DNA of 59,622 nt from Phycisphaerae bacterium (GTDB lineage Bacteria; Planctomycetota; Phycisphaerae; UBA1845), in the NCBI GenBank assembly GCA_029260215.1, contig JAJDDQ010000007.1, positions 1 to 59,622 on the forward strand, read 5' to 3'. Position 1 is the first letter of the stretch, and the number at the start of each line of letters is the position of its first letter. The translations under genes and the position numbers were made by a program. Under the pieces are notes generated by a model. The model saw nothing but the letters and a program-made list of their open reading frames with translations, had not been told where the DNA came from and did not search any database. Shown in pieces: positions 47,096 through 56,738 of the stretch.

Positions 47096-47407
47096 ATGAC
47101 TGACACCGAACATCTGTTGGATTTGGCGTCGCTGGCGGAGGCCGCCGCGTGCCTGCGCACCCTGGCCCATCCGCATCGCCTGCGTATGGTGCAATTGCTG
47201 CTCGACGGAGATTTTACCGTCGGCGAACTGGCAAAATCGTGCGGCATTGCGCCGCACATGGCTTCGGAGCACTTGGGCAAGATGCGCGATCGTGGGCTTC
47301 TCGCCGCCCGACGCGACGGACGCAAGACCTACTACCACGTGGCAGAGCCGGGGCTTGCGGGCATTATTCGGTGTGTTGAAAACAGATTCGGACGGAAAAA
47401 ACCGTGA
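47096..47407 (+). CDS. ArsR/SmtB-family transcriptional regulator
   Basis: A 103-residue winged-helix repressor: LAHPHRLRMVQLLL (helices 1-2), FTVGELAKSCGIAPHMASEHLGKMRDRGLL (helix-turn-helix) and RRDGRKTYYHV (wing). It has three cysteines: in AACLRTL, in KSCGI and in IIRC near the C-terminus; a pair could form a persulfide- or tetrasulfide-sensing switch as in BigR/SqrR, or bind a metal. The adjacent rhodanese and CoA-disulfide-reductase genes favour a sulfur signal. A longer open frame from 46886 overlaps the lipoprotein gene and is not plausible. Confidence 0.85.
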   Translation: MTDTEHLLDLASLAEAAACLRTLAHPHRLRMVQLLLDGDFTVGELAKSCGIAPHMASEHLGKMRDRGLLAARRDGRKTYYHVAEPGLAGIIRCVENRFGRKKP

Positions 47408-47462
47408 GTTTTTTTGAGGAAATAGATCGTAAAGTCCAGATATTAAGATTGGAGGTGTCGCG

Positions 47463-48011
47463 ATGTCCGCAACTTCGCCATCGACCGTCTCGCCCCAGGA
47501 ACTGGCACGCATACGCCGGGCGGGCAGGCCTGTCTGCCTGATCGACGTACGCACCCCGGTTGAATTCCAGAGTGTACACGCCGACATAGCCGAAAACGTG
47601 CCCCTCGATCGTCTCGCTCCCGACGCGCTGCCGGGCGATCCGTCAGGGCCTACCTATGTCATCTGCAAATCCGGATCGCGAGGCCGATCCGCCTGCGCGA
47701 AGCTCCGCGCTGCCGGCGTTGAAGAGGTTGTCAATGTCGAAGGCGGGACCGATGCGTGGGTGGCCGCCGGACTGCCGGTCGTACGAGGGGCATCGGTCAT
47801 GTCGCTCGAAAGGCAGGTGCGCATCGTGGCTGGCACGCTCGTTCTGATCGGCGTGGTTTTGGGCGCACTGGTTCACCCCTACTGCGTCGGACTGTCCGCG
47901 TTTGTGGGCGCCGGACTTGTTTACGCCGGCGTGACCGACAACTGTGGGATGGGCATGCTGTTGACCAGGATGCCGTGGAATACAAACCAGCAATCGACCT
48001 GCAAAATCTAA
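47463..48011 (+). CDS. Membrane rhodanese (YgaP-like) with DUF2892 segment
   Basis: A 182-residue protein. Residues 10-110 are a rhodanese domain with the active-site Cys68 in VICKSGSRG and the DVR motif (CLIDVRTPVEF). The rest is a DUF2892 unit with two membrane helices (VAGTLVLIGVVLGALV, VGLSAFVGAGLVYAGV) and the family sequence CGMGMLLTRMPWN. It moves sulfane sulfur at the inner membrane, as in E. coli YgaP. GGAGGTG upstream fixes the start. It follows the regulator and precedes the reductase in one operon. Confidence 0.92.
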   Translation: MSATSPSTVSPQELARIRRAGRPVCLIDVRTPVEFQSVHADIAENVPLDRLAPDALPGDPSGPTYVICKSGSRGRSACAKLRAAGVEEVVNVEGGTDAWVAAGLPVVRGASVMSLERQVRIVAGTLVLIGVVLGALVHPYCVGLSAFVGAGLVYAGVTDNCGMGMLLTRMPWNTNQQSTCKI

Positions 48012-48021
48012 GGGGCTTGCC

Positions 48022-49674
48022 ATGCAACCGATCAAGATAGTGATTATCGGCGGCGTCGCCGGGGGGGCTACCGCGGCTGCCCGGGCCAGGAGACTCAGCG
48101 AAAACGCGCAAATCATCGTCCTGGAACGAGGCCCGTATGTATCGTTCGCCAACTGCGGCTTGCCCTTTTTCATCGGTGGGGAGATCGTTGAGCGCGACAA
48201 GCTGCTGCTTCAGACACCGGAAAGCCTGCGTGCGCGGCACAATCTCGACGTGCGCATCCAAAGCGAAGTCGTCCGAATCGATCGTGCGCGCAAGTGTGTC
48301 GTCGTTCATGATCTGAGCAGCGACAAAACTTACGAGGAATCCTACGACAAGCTCATCCTCTCGACCGGAGCATCCCCGATCAAGCCCCCGATTTCAGGCA
48401 TTAACCTGCCTAATGTATTCACCCTGCGCACCATTCCGGACACCGACGCCATCAAGAAGGCCGTCGACCCCGGAGCAAAGCGTGCCGTCGTGGTCGGGGG
48501 CGGTTTTATCGGTCTCGAAATGGCGGAAAACCTGCGAAAGCGGAACCTGTCCGTCGAGTTGGTCGAGATGCTCGATCAGGTCATGCCGCCCCTGGATCGC
48601 GAGATGGCGTCAGCCGTTCACCACGCACTCCGCCAAGGCGGCGTCGGGCTTCATCTTTCCGACGCGGTCACCGCTTTCGAGCAAAATGGGAAGAAAATTG
48701 CGGTCACGCTCAAGAGCGGCGCGCGCTTGCCGGCGGACCTGGTCATTCTGTCCATCGGCGTCAGGCCTGAATCGAAGCTGGCTGGCGACGCGGGTCTGGA
48801 GCTTGGCATCCGCGGAGGCGTGCGCGTCAATAAACATATGCAGACAAGCGATGTGGACATCTACGCGGTGGGTGATGCGACGAACGTTGTCGATTTCGTC
48901 ACGCAGGCGGAAACCCTGTTTCCGCTCGCAGGGCCGGCCAACAGGCAGGGGCGCATCGCAGCCGATCACGCTCTGGGACGGTCATCGACGTACCGTGGCA
49001 CCCAAGGGACCAGTATCGTACGCGTCTTCGATCTCGTGGTCGCTCAGACCGGTGCCGGTGAAAAAACGCTCAGGCAGCAGGCGATTCCATACCGCAAGGT
49101 CTACATTCATCCAGCCCATCACGTCGGATACTATCCCGGCTCGGCGGCTATGCACCTGAAGCTGCTGTTCTCACCTGATAACGGGACTGTGCTCGGCGCG
49201 CAGATCACCGGTCGCGAAGGCGTGGACAAACGCATTGACGTGTTGGCCGTCGCGATCCAGGCACGCATGACGACTTACGATCTTGAGGAGATGGAGTTGG
49301 CCTACGCGCCCCCGTTCGGAGCCGCCAAGGATCCGGTGAACATGGCTGGCTTCGTCGCGTGCAACACGTTGCGCGGCGATGTTGTGAACGTACACGCCGA
49401 CGATCTGGGTACGGGCTGCCTGCTGGATGTACGCACAAAGGCGGAATTCGAGCGCGGCACGATTCCCGGTGCAAAGAACATCCCGGTCGATGAACTTCGC
49501 AACCGCCGGGAGGAACTGCCGACCGACGGACGCGTGGTCGTCTTTTGCCAAGCCGGGCTACGCGGCTATGTGGCGGCTCGGATGCTCGCGCAATTGGGTC
49601 TTGAAGCCGTCAACCTGAGCGGCGGGTATCTGACCTATCGCGCGTTTCACCCCGAGTCGTCGCGTAACGATTGA
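48022..49674 (+). CDS. CoA-disulfide reductase-rhodanese fusion (NADH- or NADPH-dependent persulfide reductase)
   Basis: A 550-residue flavoenzyme. Residues 1-450 form the FAD/NAD(P) reductase of the CoADR type, with FAD motif VIIGGVAGGATAAARARR, the single active-site Cys45 in SFANCGLPFF, NAD motif AVVVGGGFIGLEMAENL and the final-domain AAMHLKLLFS segment. Residues 460-550 form a rhodanese domain (LLDVRTKAEF, Cys509 in VVFCQAGLRGY). This architecture reduces CoA-persulfides and polysulfides. It is last in the arsR-rhodanese operon, 10 bases after the preceding stop. Confidence 0.95.
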   Translation: MQPIKIVIIGGVAGGATAAARARRLSENAQIIVLERGPYVSFANCGLPFFIGGEIVERDKLLLQTPESLRARHNLDVRIQSEVVRIDRARKCVVVHDLSSDKTYEESYDKLILSTGASPIKPPISGINLPNVFTLRTIPDTDAIKKAVDPGAKRAVVVGGGFIGLEMAENLRKRNLSVELVEMLDQVMPPLDREMASAVHHALRQGGVGLHLSDAVTAFEQNGKKIAVTLKSGARLPADLVILSIGVRPESKLAGDAGLELGIRGGVRVNKHMQTSDVDIYAVGDATNVVDFVTQAETLFPLAGPANRQGRIAADHALGRSSTYRGTQGTSIVRVFDLVVAQTGAGEKTLRQQAIPYRKVYIHPAHHVGYYPGSAAMHLKLLFSPDNGTVLGAQITGREGVDKRIDVLAVAIQARMTTYDLEEMELAYAPPFGAAKDPVNMAGFVACNTLRGDVVNVHADDLGTGCLLDVRTKAEFERGTIPGAKNIPVDELRNRREELPTDGRVVVFCQAGLRGYVAARMLAQLGLEAVNLSGGYLTYRAFHPESSRND

Positions 49675-50116
49675 TCTCGATGTGCGGGATGCCTGCGAAG
49701 TGACTCGTTCCCCCAAGGCCCGTTCGCGCGCAGTGTGCCTCCGCACAGGACGCAAAATCGCCGCGGCAGACACAAGGAATTGCACACGCCTGTCTCACGA
49801 GGCAACGCGACGACGCGTTCGCATCCTTGTGTCTCCGCAGCCAATTCGACTCCTTGCTGAGGTCTGAATCACCCGACGCCGATCAGTCGGAATTGACGAC
49901 GTCGCGTGCGGAAAACAATCGAAGTGTTTCCGGTTCCGGCGGGTGTTCGCCGCCGTCTTGGGGTGTATACGCCCCCATCCTGTGAAACTGTCGCGATCAA
50001 CATTCTTTTTTTGAGCCCCGCTCAGAGGCAGAAAACGCACCTTATGGGGCGTGAGGGGCTTTGCGGCACGGTTTTCTTGGCGAAACGACATTTGCGCTGG
50101 TATGATTGGCGGAGCT
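49675..50116. other. Intergenic region before the ECF sigma factor
   Basis: No gene recognised on either strand. A run of seven T near 50007-50014 has no convincing hairpin. It presumably holds the promoter of the sigma-kinase operon. Confidence 0.4.
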
Positions 50117-50692
50117 ATGGAATCGACCCGTCCATCCTTGTTGATGCGCGTCAAGCATCGCGACGACGAAAGCGCTTGGCGCGAGTTCTGCGGCCTCTAT
50201 TCCCCGCTGCTCAAACGGTTTGCGCGCATGCAGCGGCTAAGCGAGGAGGAGGCAGAGGACGTCGCTCAGGAGTGCATGAACTCCCTGTGCAACGTCATGG
50301 AGTCGTTCAATTATTCTCGGGATCGAGGATCGTTCAAAAACTACCTCTACACGCTCGCGGTCAACCGCATCGCCAGCCGTAAACGCAGGCGCCGCCCGAG
50401 GTTGGCGGAAAGCGGCGAGTTGCAGCGCATCGCGGTTTACGATGAAGACCCAGCCGAAGCTTGGGAGCAGCAATGGCTTCGGCAGCACTTGGCGTTTTGC
50501 CTGAAGGAGATCGAATCCGATTTCGCGCCTGAGACGATCGTTGCATTCAAGCTTTACGTTTTGAAGGAGCGACCCGTGGGCGAAGTTTGCTCGACGCTCA
50601 ACATGACCGCCAACCAGGTCTACCTGGCTAAATCGCGCGTGACGCGGCGTCTGCGGACGGTCTTGAACGAACTGATCGGCGACGAGTTCTGA
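50117..50692 (+). CDS. ECF-type RNA polymerase sigma factor
   Basis: A 191-residue group 4 sigma factor. Region 2 includes FCGLYSPLLKRFARM, then AEDVAQECMNSLCNVMESF and GSFKNYLYTLAVNRI; region 4 includes ERPVGEVCSTLNMTANQVYLAKSRV. The form MESTRPSLLMRVKHRDDESAW is typical for planctomycete ECFs encoded next to kinases. The GGAG near the ATG is only two bases away, so a start at 50102 is also possible. It is 21 bases upstream of the kinase gene. Confidence 0.9.
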   Translation: MESTRPSLLMRVKHRDDESAWREFCGLYSPLLKRFARMQRLSEEEAEDVAQECMNSLCNVMESFNYSRDRGSFKNYLYTLAVNRIASRKRRRRPRLAESGELQRIAVYDEDPAEAWEQQWLRQHLAFCLKEIESDFAPETIVAFKLYVLKERPVGEVCSTLNMTANQVYLAKSRVTRRLRTVLNELIGDEF

Positions 50693-50713
50693 TTTAGCGT
50701 GGGAACCTCCCCC

Positions 50714-53281
50714 ATGAAACCTGGCATGTCCAATTGCCTTGCACTCAGCGATTTTGAGCAGATACAGCAGGACTCGTCCGACTCAGCCGTTCTGCGGGCA
50801 CATTTATCTGAATGCGAAAACTGCCGGCGAGCGTTTGAGTCATTTCGTCGGGACGAGGATTTTCTCAGCCGCGCCGCGCCGGTTCTTCTGGCGGCGGAGC
50901 TTGAAACAGAGGGCATTCCGGTCCCGGACTGGACGCGCAAGGCTCGCCCGCCCGAGGACGGTTCGCAGCATTTTCCGCGCATCGAGGGATACGAAATCAT
51001 CGACGTCCTTGGCCAGGGCGGGATGGGCATCGTTTATCGGGCCGTCCAGACCAAGCTGCGTCGCACGGTCGCAGTCAAGATTCTTCCCGCCATCATCGGT
51101 TCCGCCAGCCCATCGGCGGTGGCGCGTTTTCAGCGGGAGGCTTCTTCCGCCGCCCGCCTGCATCACACGAATATCATCCCCATTTACGATTTCGGCGAGT
51201 CGGCGGACGCGTACTTCTACGCGATGGAGCTGATTATCGGTCAGCCGCTCAACGTGTTGCTGCGCAACTTCGCCGACCACGACGCTGCCACAGCGTCGCC
51301 CGCCCAACTTGTACAGATTCTTTACGACGCGACCACCCAGGACGCACCGAATCAGACGGGTGGGGGAACTTCAACCGGCGGGGCGGCGGGGCTTAGTGGT
51401 TCTTTCGCAACGAGCGGTGGGCGCGGTCGGCCCTACTACCGGCAGGTGGCCAAGTGGATCGCGGACGCAGCTGACGCTCTGCATTACGCGCACAGCGAGG
51501 GGATCATCCATCGCGACATCAAGCCGGCCAACCTGATTCTGTCGACGGATGGTCGCATCATGATCGGCGATTTCGGGCTGGCCAAGAGTCGCGACGACGA
51601 AACGGTCACCATGACGGGTTCGTTAATGGGGACGGTGCGGTATCTAAGCCCGGAGCAGGCGATGGCCCGGCGGGTGGCCATCGATCACCGCACGGATTTG
51701 TTCTCGCTCGGGGCGACGATGTACGAATTGCTGACGTTTCAGCACGCGTTTCCCGGCGACGACGACAAACAGGTACTGTCAGCCGTCATTTCGCGCGACC
51801 CGACGCCGCTGCGCAAGGTATTCTCGGCGATTCCGGCTGAGCTGGAGACGATTTGCCTCAAAGCCGTCGAAAAATCTCCCGACGCGCGCTATGCGACGGC
51901 GCGGGCGATGGCTGAAGACCTGCGACGTTTTATCAACGACATGCCCATCGCCGCGAAGCGGCCCAATTTGGCGCAGCGCACGGTCAAGTTCGTGCGACGT
52001 CACAAAGCCCGCGTGGTCGCGACGATGGCGTGCATTGTGGCGGTCGCGATGATCGCTGCGTGGCAGCAGCAATCCGAGCGGGCGTCCAGGCAGTCATTGC
52101 GCGCTGACAAACAGGCGGAGATTGCTAAGGAACAGACGGAGAACGCCAAGGAACAGGCGGAGATCGCCAAGGAACAGACGGAAATTGCCAAGGACGAGCG
52201 AGACAAAAAGCTCAGCGAGATTCTGAGTCAGGCCACAGTACACTTCGACAACCACGACTACTCTGACGCGCGGGGAAAATACTTGGAACTTCTCGAACTG
52301 GATCCCGGGAACTTCTACGCGTTTGGTGGCTTGTGCGGATTGGCTGTCAAATTGCACAACGCTGAGTCCCAACCGAGGGCCGAGGTGTTGACGGAAGGGC
52401 TTGCATATTGCGATCGCGCTCTCGCGATTCACGGCGATCACGGTGTCGTCCTCAACAACAAGGGCGGCATTTACAAGGTGCAGGGTCGCTATGACGAGGC
52501 GGAGGCGCAGTTCCGCATCGCCAGAGACGCTAACGACACCGATATGAGGTCTTGGAAGAACTACGCGATGATGAAGGCGCTAAGAGGCGCCATCGACGAA
52601 TCGTTGGAATTGTACGACTCGGCTGTTGCCCTTGCGATCAAGCAGGACGCCGTGGGCAACGGAAGGAGTTGTTTCGTCTTTCGCGATCGTGCCGCATTGC
52701 GGTTATTTCTCAATGATTCCGGTGCGTCAGAGGACGCAGAAATGGCCATCGATTGCTCCACCAATAGGAACCCGCCGAAGAGCGCCGTGGCCATGGCCAA
52801 GTTCATCGCCGCGAAGGTGTTTCTGGAGCTTGACGAAGCACGCGACGTGGAACGCGCCGTCAGGTGTGCCACCGACGCGGACAGGCTTATCAATTACGAA
52901 AAGAGTACGCAAGAGGATTCCCGAATCAAGCGGCTGGTCGCCTTGGTACAATACCATAGAGGATCGCTCGAAGAGGGGCGGGCTGGACACCGTGATTTCA
53001 GAGAGAGCATCGCCGCCGCCGAGGCTGCCATCGCGATGTCGGACGATCTACCGGCGCTCAGCTACCTGGTCAAGGCTGCTTCGCTGGCACGTTTGGGTCG
53101 GGTCGAGGAGGCGAATAGGGCGTTTGGCGAATCCGCCGCACGTTGGCCCGTGGAGTTTGAGCAGGGGGACGGCTATCTGGTCAGCACCGACAAAGCGGTG
53201 GTCGTTTTTGAGCGGGCCGACCGTTGGCGTGCGCTGCGTGATGAGGTGGAAAACATGATAACGCGGGAAAAAGCGGATTGA
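50714..53281 (+). CDS. Ser/Thr protein kinase with zinc-finger N-terminus and TPR-like C-terminus
   Basis: An 855-residue PknB-like kinase. Residues 30-42 hold an HxxxCxxC motif (HLSECENC) as in anti-sigma zinc fingers. The kinase domain (~93-410) has GQGGMG, Lys122, HRDIKPAN (Asp268) and DFG (Asp286). One membrane helix (KARVVATMACIVAVAMIAAW) is followed by a short coiled coil made of KEQxExA repeats and then TPR-like helices. The extracytoplasmic part could sense a ligand. Together with the ECF sigma gene upstream it is probably an ECF-kinase regulatory pair; the kinase may control the sigma factor. The ATG at 50714 is favoured over a GTG at 50699. Confidence 0.92.
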   Translation: MKPGMSNCLALSDFEQIQQDSSDSAVLRAHLSECENCRRAFESFRRDEDFLSRAAPVLLAAELETEGIPVPDWTRKARPPEDGSQHFPRIEGYEIIDVLGQGGMGIVYRAVQTKLRRTVAVKILPAIIGSASPSAVARFQREASSAARLHHTNIIPIYDFGESADAYFYAMELIIGQPLNVLLRNFADHDAATASPAQLVQILYDATTQDAPNQTGGGTSTGGAAGLSGSFATSGGRGRPYYRQVAKWIADAADALHYAHSEGIIHRDIKPANLILSTDGRIMIGDFGLAKSRDDETVTMTGSLMGTVRYLSPEQAMARRVAIDHRTDLFSLGATMYELLTFQHAFPGDDDKQVLSAVISRDPTPLRKVFSAIPAELETICLKAVEKSPDARYATARAMAEDLRRFINDMPIAAKRPNLAQRTVKFVRRHKARVVATMACIVAVAMIAAWQQQSERASRQSLRADKQAEIAKEQTENAKEQAEIAKEQTEIAKDERDKKLSEILSQATVHFDNHDYSDARGKYLELLELDPGNFYAFGGLCGLAVKLHNAESQPRAEVLTEGLAYCDRALAIHGDHGVVLNNKGGIYKVQGRYDEAEAQFRIARDANDTDMRSWKNYAMMKALRGAIDESLELYDSAVALAIKQDAVGNGRSCFVFRDRAALRLFLNDSGASEDAEMAIDCSTNRNPPKSAVAMAKFIAAKVFLELDEARDVERAVRCATDADRLINYEKSTQEDSRIKRLVALVQYHRGSLEEGRAGHRDFRESIAAAEAAIAMSDDLPALSYLVKAASLARLGRVEEANRAFGESAARWPVEFEQGDGYLVSTDKAVVVFERADRWRALRDEVENMITREKAD
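52109..52192 (+). repeat. Four 21-base tandem repeats in the kinase gene
   Basis: Four copies of a unit close to GAACAGACGGAGATCGCCAAG, encoding seven-residue KEQ[TA]E[NI]A steps of a coiled coil. Copy number could change by slippage and would extend or shorten the coil between membrane helix and TPR region. Confidence 0.75.
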
Positions 53282-53483
53282 GACGGTTTCGTGACAGGTT
53301 CTTCCTGTCAGCGGCGTACACTTGGGGGATTGTGTCGTCTGGTCCGCCTGCAAGGCTGGCGATCACGGAATTTTCGGCCGCTTGAATGTCCTGCCCACGA
53401 AGCGGTAGAATCCGAGAGGGTCAGCACCTTTCGTTTTTGGGGAATCTCACCGGGCCGACGTTAATCGTGCCATGGAGTTTAGA

Positions 53484-55958
53484 ATGTCTGTTCCGATGAC
53501 AGTTTCGCATATTCGCAGCATCGCGGTTTCTGCTGTGCTTCTCGCTTGTCTTGCCGGTTTGGCATCGTCGTCTTTCGCGGGCGGACCCTGCCTGTTCGAC
53601 AACGATTGCGTGGATCTTAACGAATGCACGCAGGACATTTGCACCGAGGGTACGTGTGCCCACCCCATTCGCCGCTTTGGCGATACCAACAACGATGGTG
53701 CGGTCAACGTAATTGACCTTGCGTGCGCGGATGATTGCGATGCGACGATTGGATGTGAACCGAACATGGCTGATGTCGGTGGCGCGCTTGGTGCGTGTGC
53801 CGCCAACGGAATGTGCGATCAGGACGACATCGGCCACGTATTAGGTGCGATTGAAAATGCGACGCCCTGCTTGTGCGTCTGTGGTGCCGACGCACAATGC
53901 AGCGACGGCTTATTCTGCAACGGGGAGGAACAGTGTGCCGGCGGCGTTTGTTTGCCAGGTCTCGATCCCTGCGCCGGAGCCGCCTGCGATGAACTACTGA
54001 ATGCCTGCTTTCCCTGTAACCCGGGTGACTGCGATGATGGGATTTTCTGCAATGGTGTCGAGCAGTGCAATGGCGGCATGTGCATGTCGAATCCGCCCCC
54101 ATGTGTAGCGGGTCAACTGTGTGATGAATTCGTCGGCGCGTGTGTTCCGGGCACAACCGTGCTCACATGCGAACCTTCAGCAGACAGCGTCCCCGTGGGC
54201 GGGGTGGCTGACTTTGATCTCTTCATACAGAACGCGCCCAACGTGCGCGGCTACGAAGTGCGCCTTTCGGTCAATCAATTGGCGGGGGTTGGAGGCGCGT
54301 TCATGAATTGTTTCGTCAACGCTGGCCGGCCTGATTTCGTGTTCGGAACAAACCCGACCGCCATCGTCTATCAGGATTGTGCCACATCGCGTTTCGGCGG
54401 CACGGTGTCGGCTATGACACCGGTCAATGTCGGCTCGGTCCCGCAATACCTCGGTACGATTCAACTTCAAATCTCACCCGCTGCGAACGACGGAGATGCG
54501 TTCGAGGTCGCGATTCGACCAGACCCCGAAACGATCATTGTGGATGTGTTGGGGCGGCGCATCCCGCTGCTGGTCGGGCCGTCGTGTCTGCTCTTGGTCG
54601 GGTCGGATTGTCAGCCCAATGCGGTTCCCGACGCTTGCGACATAGACTGCGGACCGCCCATGGGCGCGTGCGACATCCCGAATTGCGGAATATCCGCGGA
54701 TTGTAATTTGAATGGTGTTCCGGATGAGTGCGATATCATGAATGGCACGAGTTCCGATGTCATACCGCCGCTCGGCGTGCCCGACGAGTGTGTTTTCTGG
54801 ATTGATGACGCGGGAAACTGGTTTGACGGCTTCAACTGGTCGAGCGGGCAGTTCCCGAACCCCGCGCAGAATGCGACGATCGGTATACCGACTGCCAATG
54901 TTCTGCTGGATGGAGAAGCAGCCGTGCAATCCTTGACTGTTTCGGGCAACGCCCTGTTCAGGCTGGCGTCGCCCGGTCCGGGCGTATCGTTGAACGTTCT
55001 TGGCAACGGCGGCGTTTTGAACAACGCCACGATTCAAAACGGCGGCAACAACCAATTGGCGGTCATGCTCGGTACATTCCGCGTCGGGACGACCGGAACA
55101 TACGAGGGTGCTCCGGGCGGGCCACTGCCGAATCAATCGCGACTTCTTGCTCAGCGCGTTGAGGTGTCGCCGACCGATCGCACGGCGACTGCGACGGCAA
55201 CGTTTGTGGGCGGCGTCGATCTCCAGATCGATCTCACAGACAGCATGCAGATGATCGTGGCCGGCGATTTCGTCGCCGACGGTACGGAAACGATCATTGG
55301 GCTTCTCCCACTATTGGCGGAAGGTGCCAAGGTAGGCCCGATCAATCCGCCAACCATCAGCGTGCGCGACATGGCTTTGATGTCTGTAGGTGGCGATTTC
55401 GTGCTGCAAAAGGCTGTTCAAATTAAGTACGGCGGAGTTAGCGCGGTCGGGCCGACCTTCAGCGCCTCCCTCGAACTCGCGGGCGATTTCGTCAATGAAA
55501 CGCTTTACCCGGCCATTTTCGACTGGCTCGAGGGCAAGATCGTCATAAATGGGGTCGCGCCTCAGGAATTCGAAGTCGGCGGTGAAGATCGCGGTTCGAA
55601 ATTGACCGGTTTCATCCAAAATTTCGCCATCGGCAGGATCGAGGTAACCACTGGTGCGACGGTGACGTTCAACGATACGCTCTCCAACGTAACCGGTGCA
55701 GCCGGCGACACGGGCGAAGTGCTGTACGTTTGCGAGTTGGTGCTCGAAGCCGGTTCAACCATCAACGTGGTCGATACGATTATCTACTACAAGTCGCTGC
55801 AGGATAACGGAGCGACCATCGACGTGCCGGGCAATCTCATCCTGGTCGATCCGTCCATACCGACCGTCAGCCAATGGGGCGTCGTCGTGATGGTCTTGCT
55901 TATTGTGACGGCTGGGACCATCGTGTTTCGCCGTCGAGCGTCCGTTCACGCAGCCTGA
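53484..55958 (+). CDS. Large exported surface protein with IPTL-CTERM tail
   Basis: An 824-residue exported protein. Order: signal peptide (VSAVLLACLAGLASSSFAG), Cys-rich calcium-binding-like repeats (DLNECTQDICTEGTC; GLFCNGEEQCAGGVC; IFCNGVEQCNGGMC), a dockerin-like loop (DTNNDGAVNVIDLAC), a cohesin-like beta-sandwich (~225-380), repeats of the DCNxNGVPDECD type, a beta-helix-like region (~450-790) and the C-terminal IPTVSQWG motif, helix and RRR end. This is the second IPTL-CTERM substrate in the window; no XrtH sortase is present. ATG 53484 has GGAG six bases upstream; the first ATG at 53472 overlaps that site. Confidence 0.85.
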   Translation: MSVPMTVSHIRSIAVSAVLLACLAGLASSSFAGGPCLFDNDCVDLNECTQDICTEGTCAHPIRRFGDTNNDGAVNVIDLACADDCDATIGCEPNMADVGGALGACAANGMCDQDDIGHVLGAIENATPCLCVCGADAQCSDGLFCNGEEQCAGGVCLPGLDPCAGAACDELLNACFPCNPGDCDDGIFCNGVEQCNGGMCMSNPPPCVAGQLCDEFVGACVPGTTVLTCEPSADSVPVGGVADFDLFIQNAPNVRGYEVRLSVNQLAGVGGAFMNCFVNAGRPDFVFGTNPTAIVYQDCATSRFGGTVSAMTPVNVGSVPQYLGTIQLQISPAANDGDAFEVAIRPDPETIIVDVLGRRIPLLVGPSCLLLVGSDCQPNAVPDACDIDCGPPMGACDIPNCGISADCNLNGVPDECDIMNGTSSDVIPPLGVPDECVFWIDDAGNWFDGFNWSSGQFPNPAQNATIGIPTANVLLDGEAAVQSLTVSGNALFRLASPGPGVSLNVLGNGGVLNNATIQNGGNNQLAVMLGTFRVGTTGTYEGAPGGPLPNQSRLLAQRVEVSPTDRTATATATFVGGVDLQIDLTDSMQMIVAGDFVADGTETIIGLLPLLAEGAKVGPINPPTISVRDMALMSVGGDFVLQKAVQIKYGGVSAVGPTFSASLELAGDFVNETLYPAIFDWLEGKIVINGVAPQEFEVGGEDRGSKLTGFIQNFAIGRIEVTTGATVTFNDTLSNVTGAAGDTGEVLYVCELVLEAGSTINVVDTIIYYKSLQDNGATIDVPGNLILVDPSIPTVSQWGVVVMVLLIVTAGTIVFRRRASVHAA

Positions 55959-56030
55959 CGATCCCGGGGTCTTCGCTGAAATGAGTCCTTTCGCGTTCAG
56001 CCGGTCGCGGAAAACGTGCGCTTTGCTATC

Positions 56031-56738
56031 ATGCCCCCCGTGGATAAGACACACGACAATTTCGGATTGAAGGAGCCGGGCATCCGCATTGCCCCGTCCC
56101 TGCTGGCCGCCGACTTCGCCCGCCTGCGCGAGGAGATCGAGCGCGTGGAATCGGGCGGCGCTGACCTGCTGCACCTCGACGTCATGGACGGGCATTTCGT
56201 GCCCAACATCAGCTTCGGGCCTGGGCTTATCGAACAGGTGCGCCCGCACTCGAAACTCTTCTTTGACGCCCACCTGATGATCGCCGAACCCCAGCGCTAC
56301 GCCGAGGCGTTCGTCAAAGCCGGTTGCGATCACATAACATTCCATATTGAAGTCACACACGAACCGCGAACCGTGGCCAACCACATTCGAAGCCTCGGTG
56401 CGTCGGTCGGCATCTGCATTAATCCGACGACGCCCGTGTCCGCCATCGAGCCGGTTCTGGACCATGTGGACATGGTCCTGGTCATGAGCGTTTGGCCTGG
56501 GTTTGGCGGGCAGACCTTCATTCCCGACGTCCTGCCCAAGGTGAGGGAGCTGGCTGACCGCTTGAAACCTCATCAGCGGCTGGAAATCGACGGCGGAATC
56601 GACCCGGAAACCGTCACATCGGCGGCGTCAGCCGGTATCGACACATTCGTGGCTGGTTCAGCCATTTTTCGCAGACCCGATCCGGTCGAAGCGATGGCCC
56701 GCCTCAATACGTTGGCAATAGAGGCGGCTGCGTCGTAG
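56031..56738 (+). CDS. rpe: Ribulose-phosphate 3-epimerase
   Basis: Interconverts ribulose 5-phosphate and xylulose 5-phosphate in the pentose phosphate and Calvin pathways. About 235 residues with the TIM-barrel motifs IAPSLLAADF, LDVMDGHFVPNISFGP, DAHLMI, VWPGFGGQ and IDGGI, which carry the metal and phosphate ligands. An ATG at 56016 is an alternative start. It precedes accD on the same strand by 92 bases. Confidence 0.95.
   Translation: MPPVDKTHDNFGLKEPGIRIAPSLLAADFARLREEIERVESGGADLLHLDVMDGHFVPNISFGPGLIEQVRPHSKLFFDAHLMIAEPQRYAEAFVKAGCDHITFHIEVTHEPRTVANHIRSLGASVGICINPTTPVSAIEPVLDHVDMVLVMSVWPGFGGQTFIPDVLPKVRELADRLKPHQRLEIDGGIDPETVTSAASAGIDTFVAGSAIFRRPDPVEAMARLNTLAIEAAAS

Noticed and set aside
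50000-50016. T-run as terminator after the persulfide operon
   Set aside because: No stable GC-rich hairpin directly precedes it, and it lies over 300 bases after the operon end.
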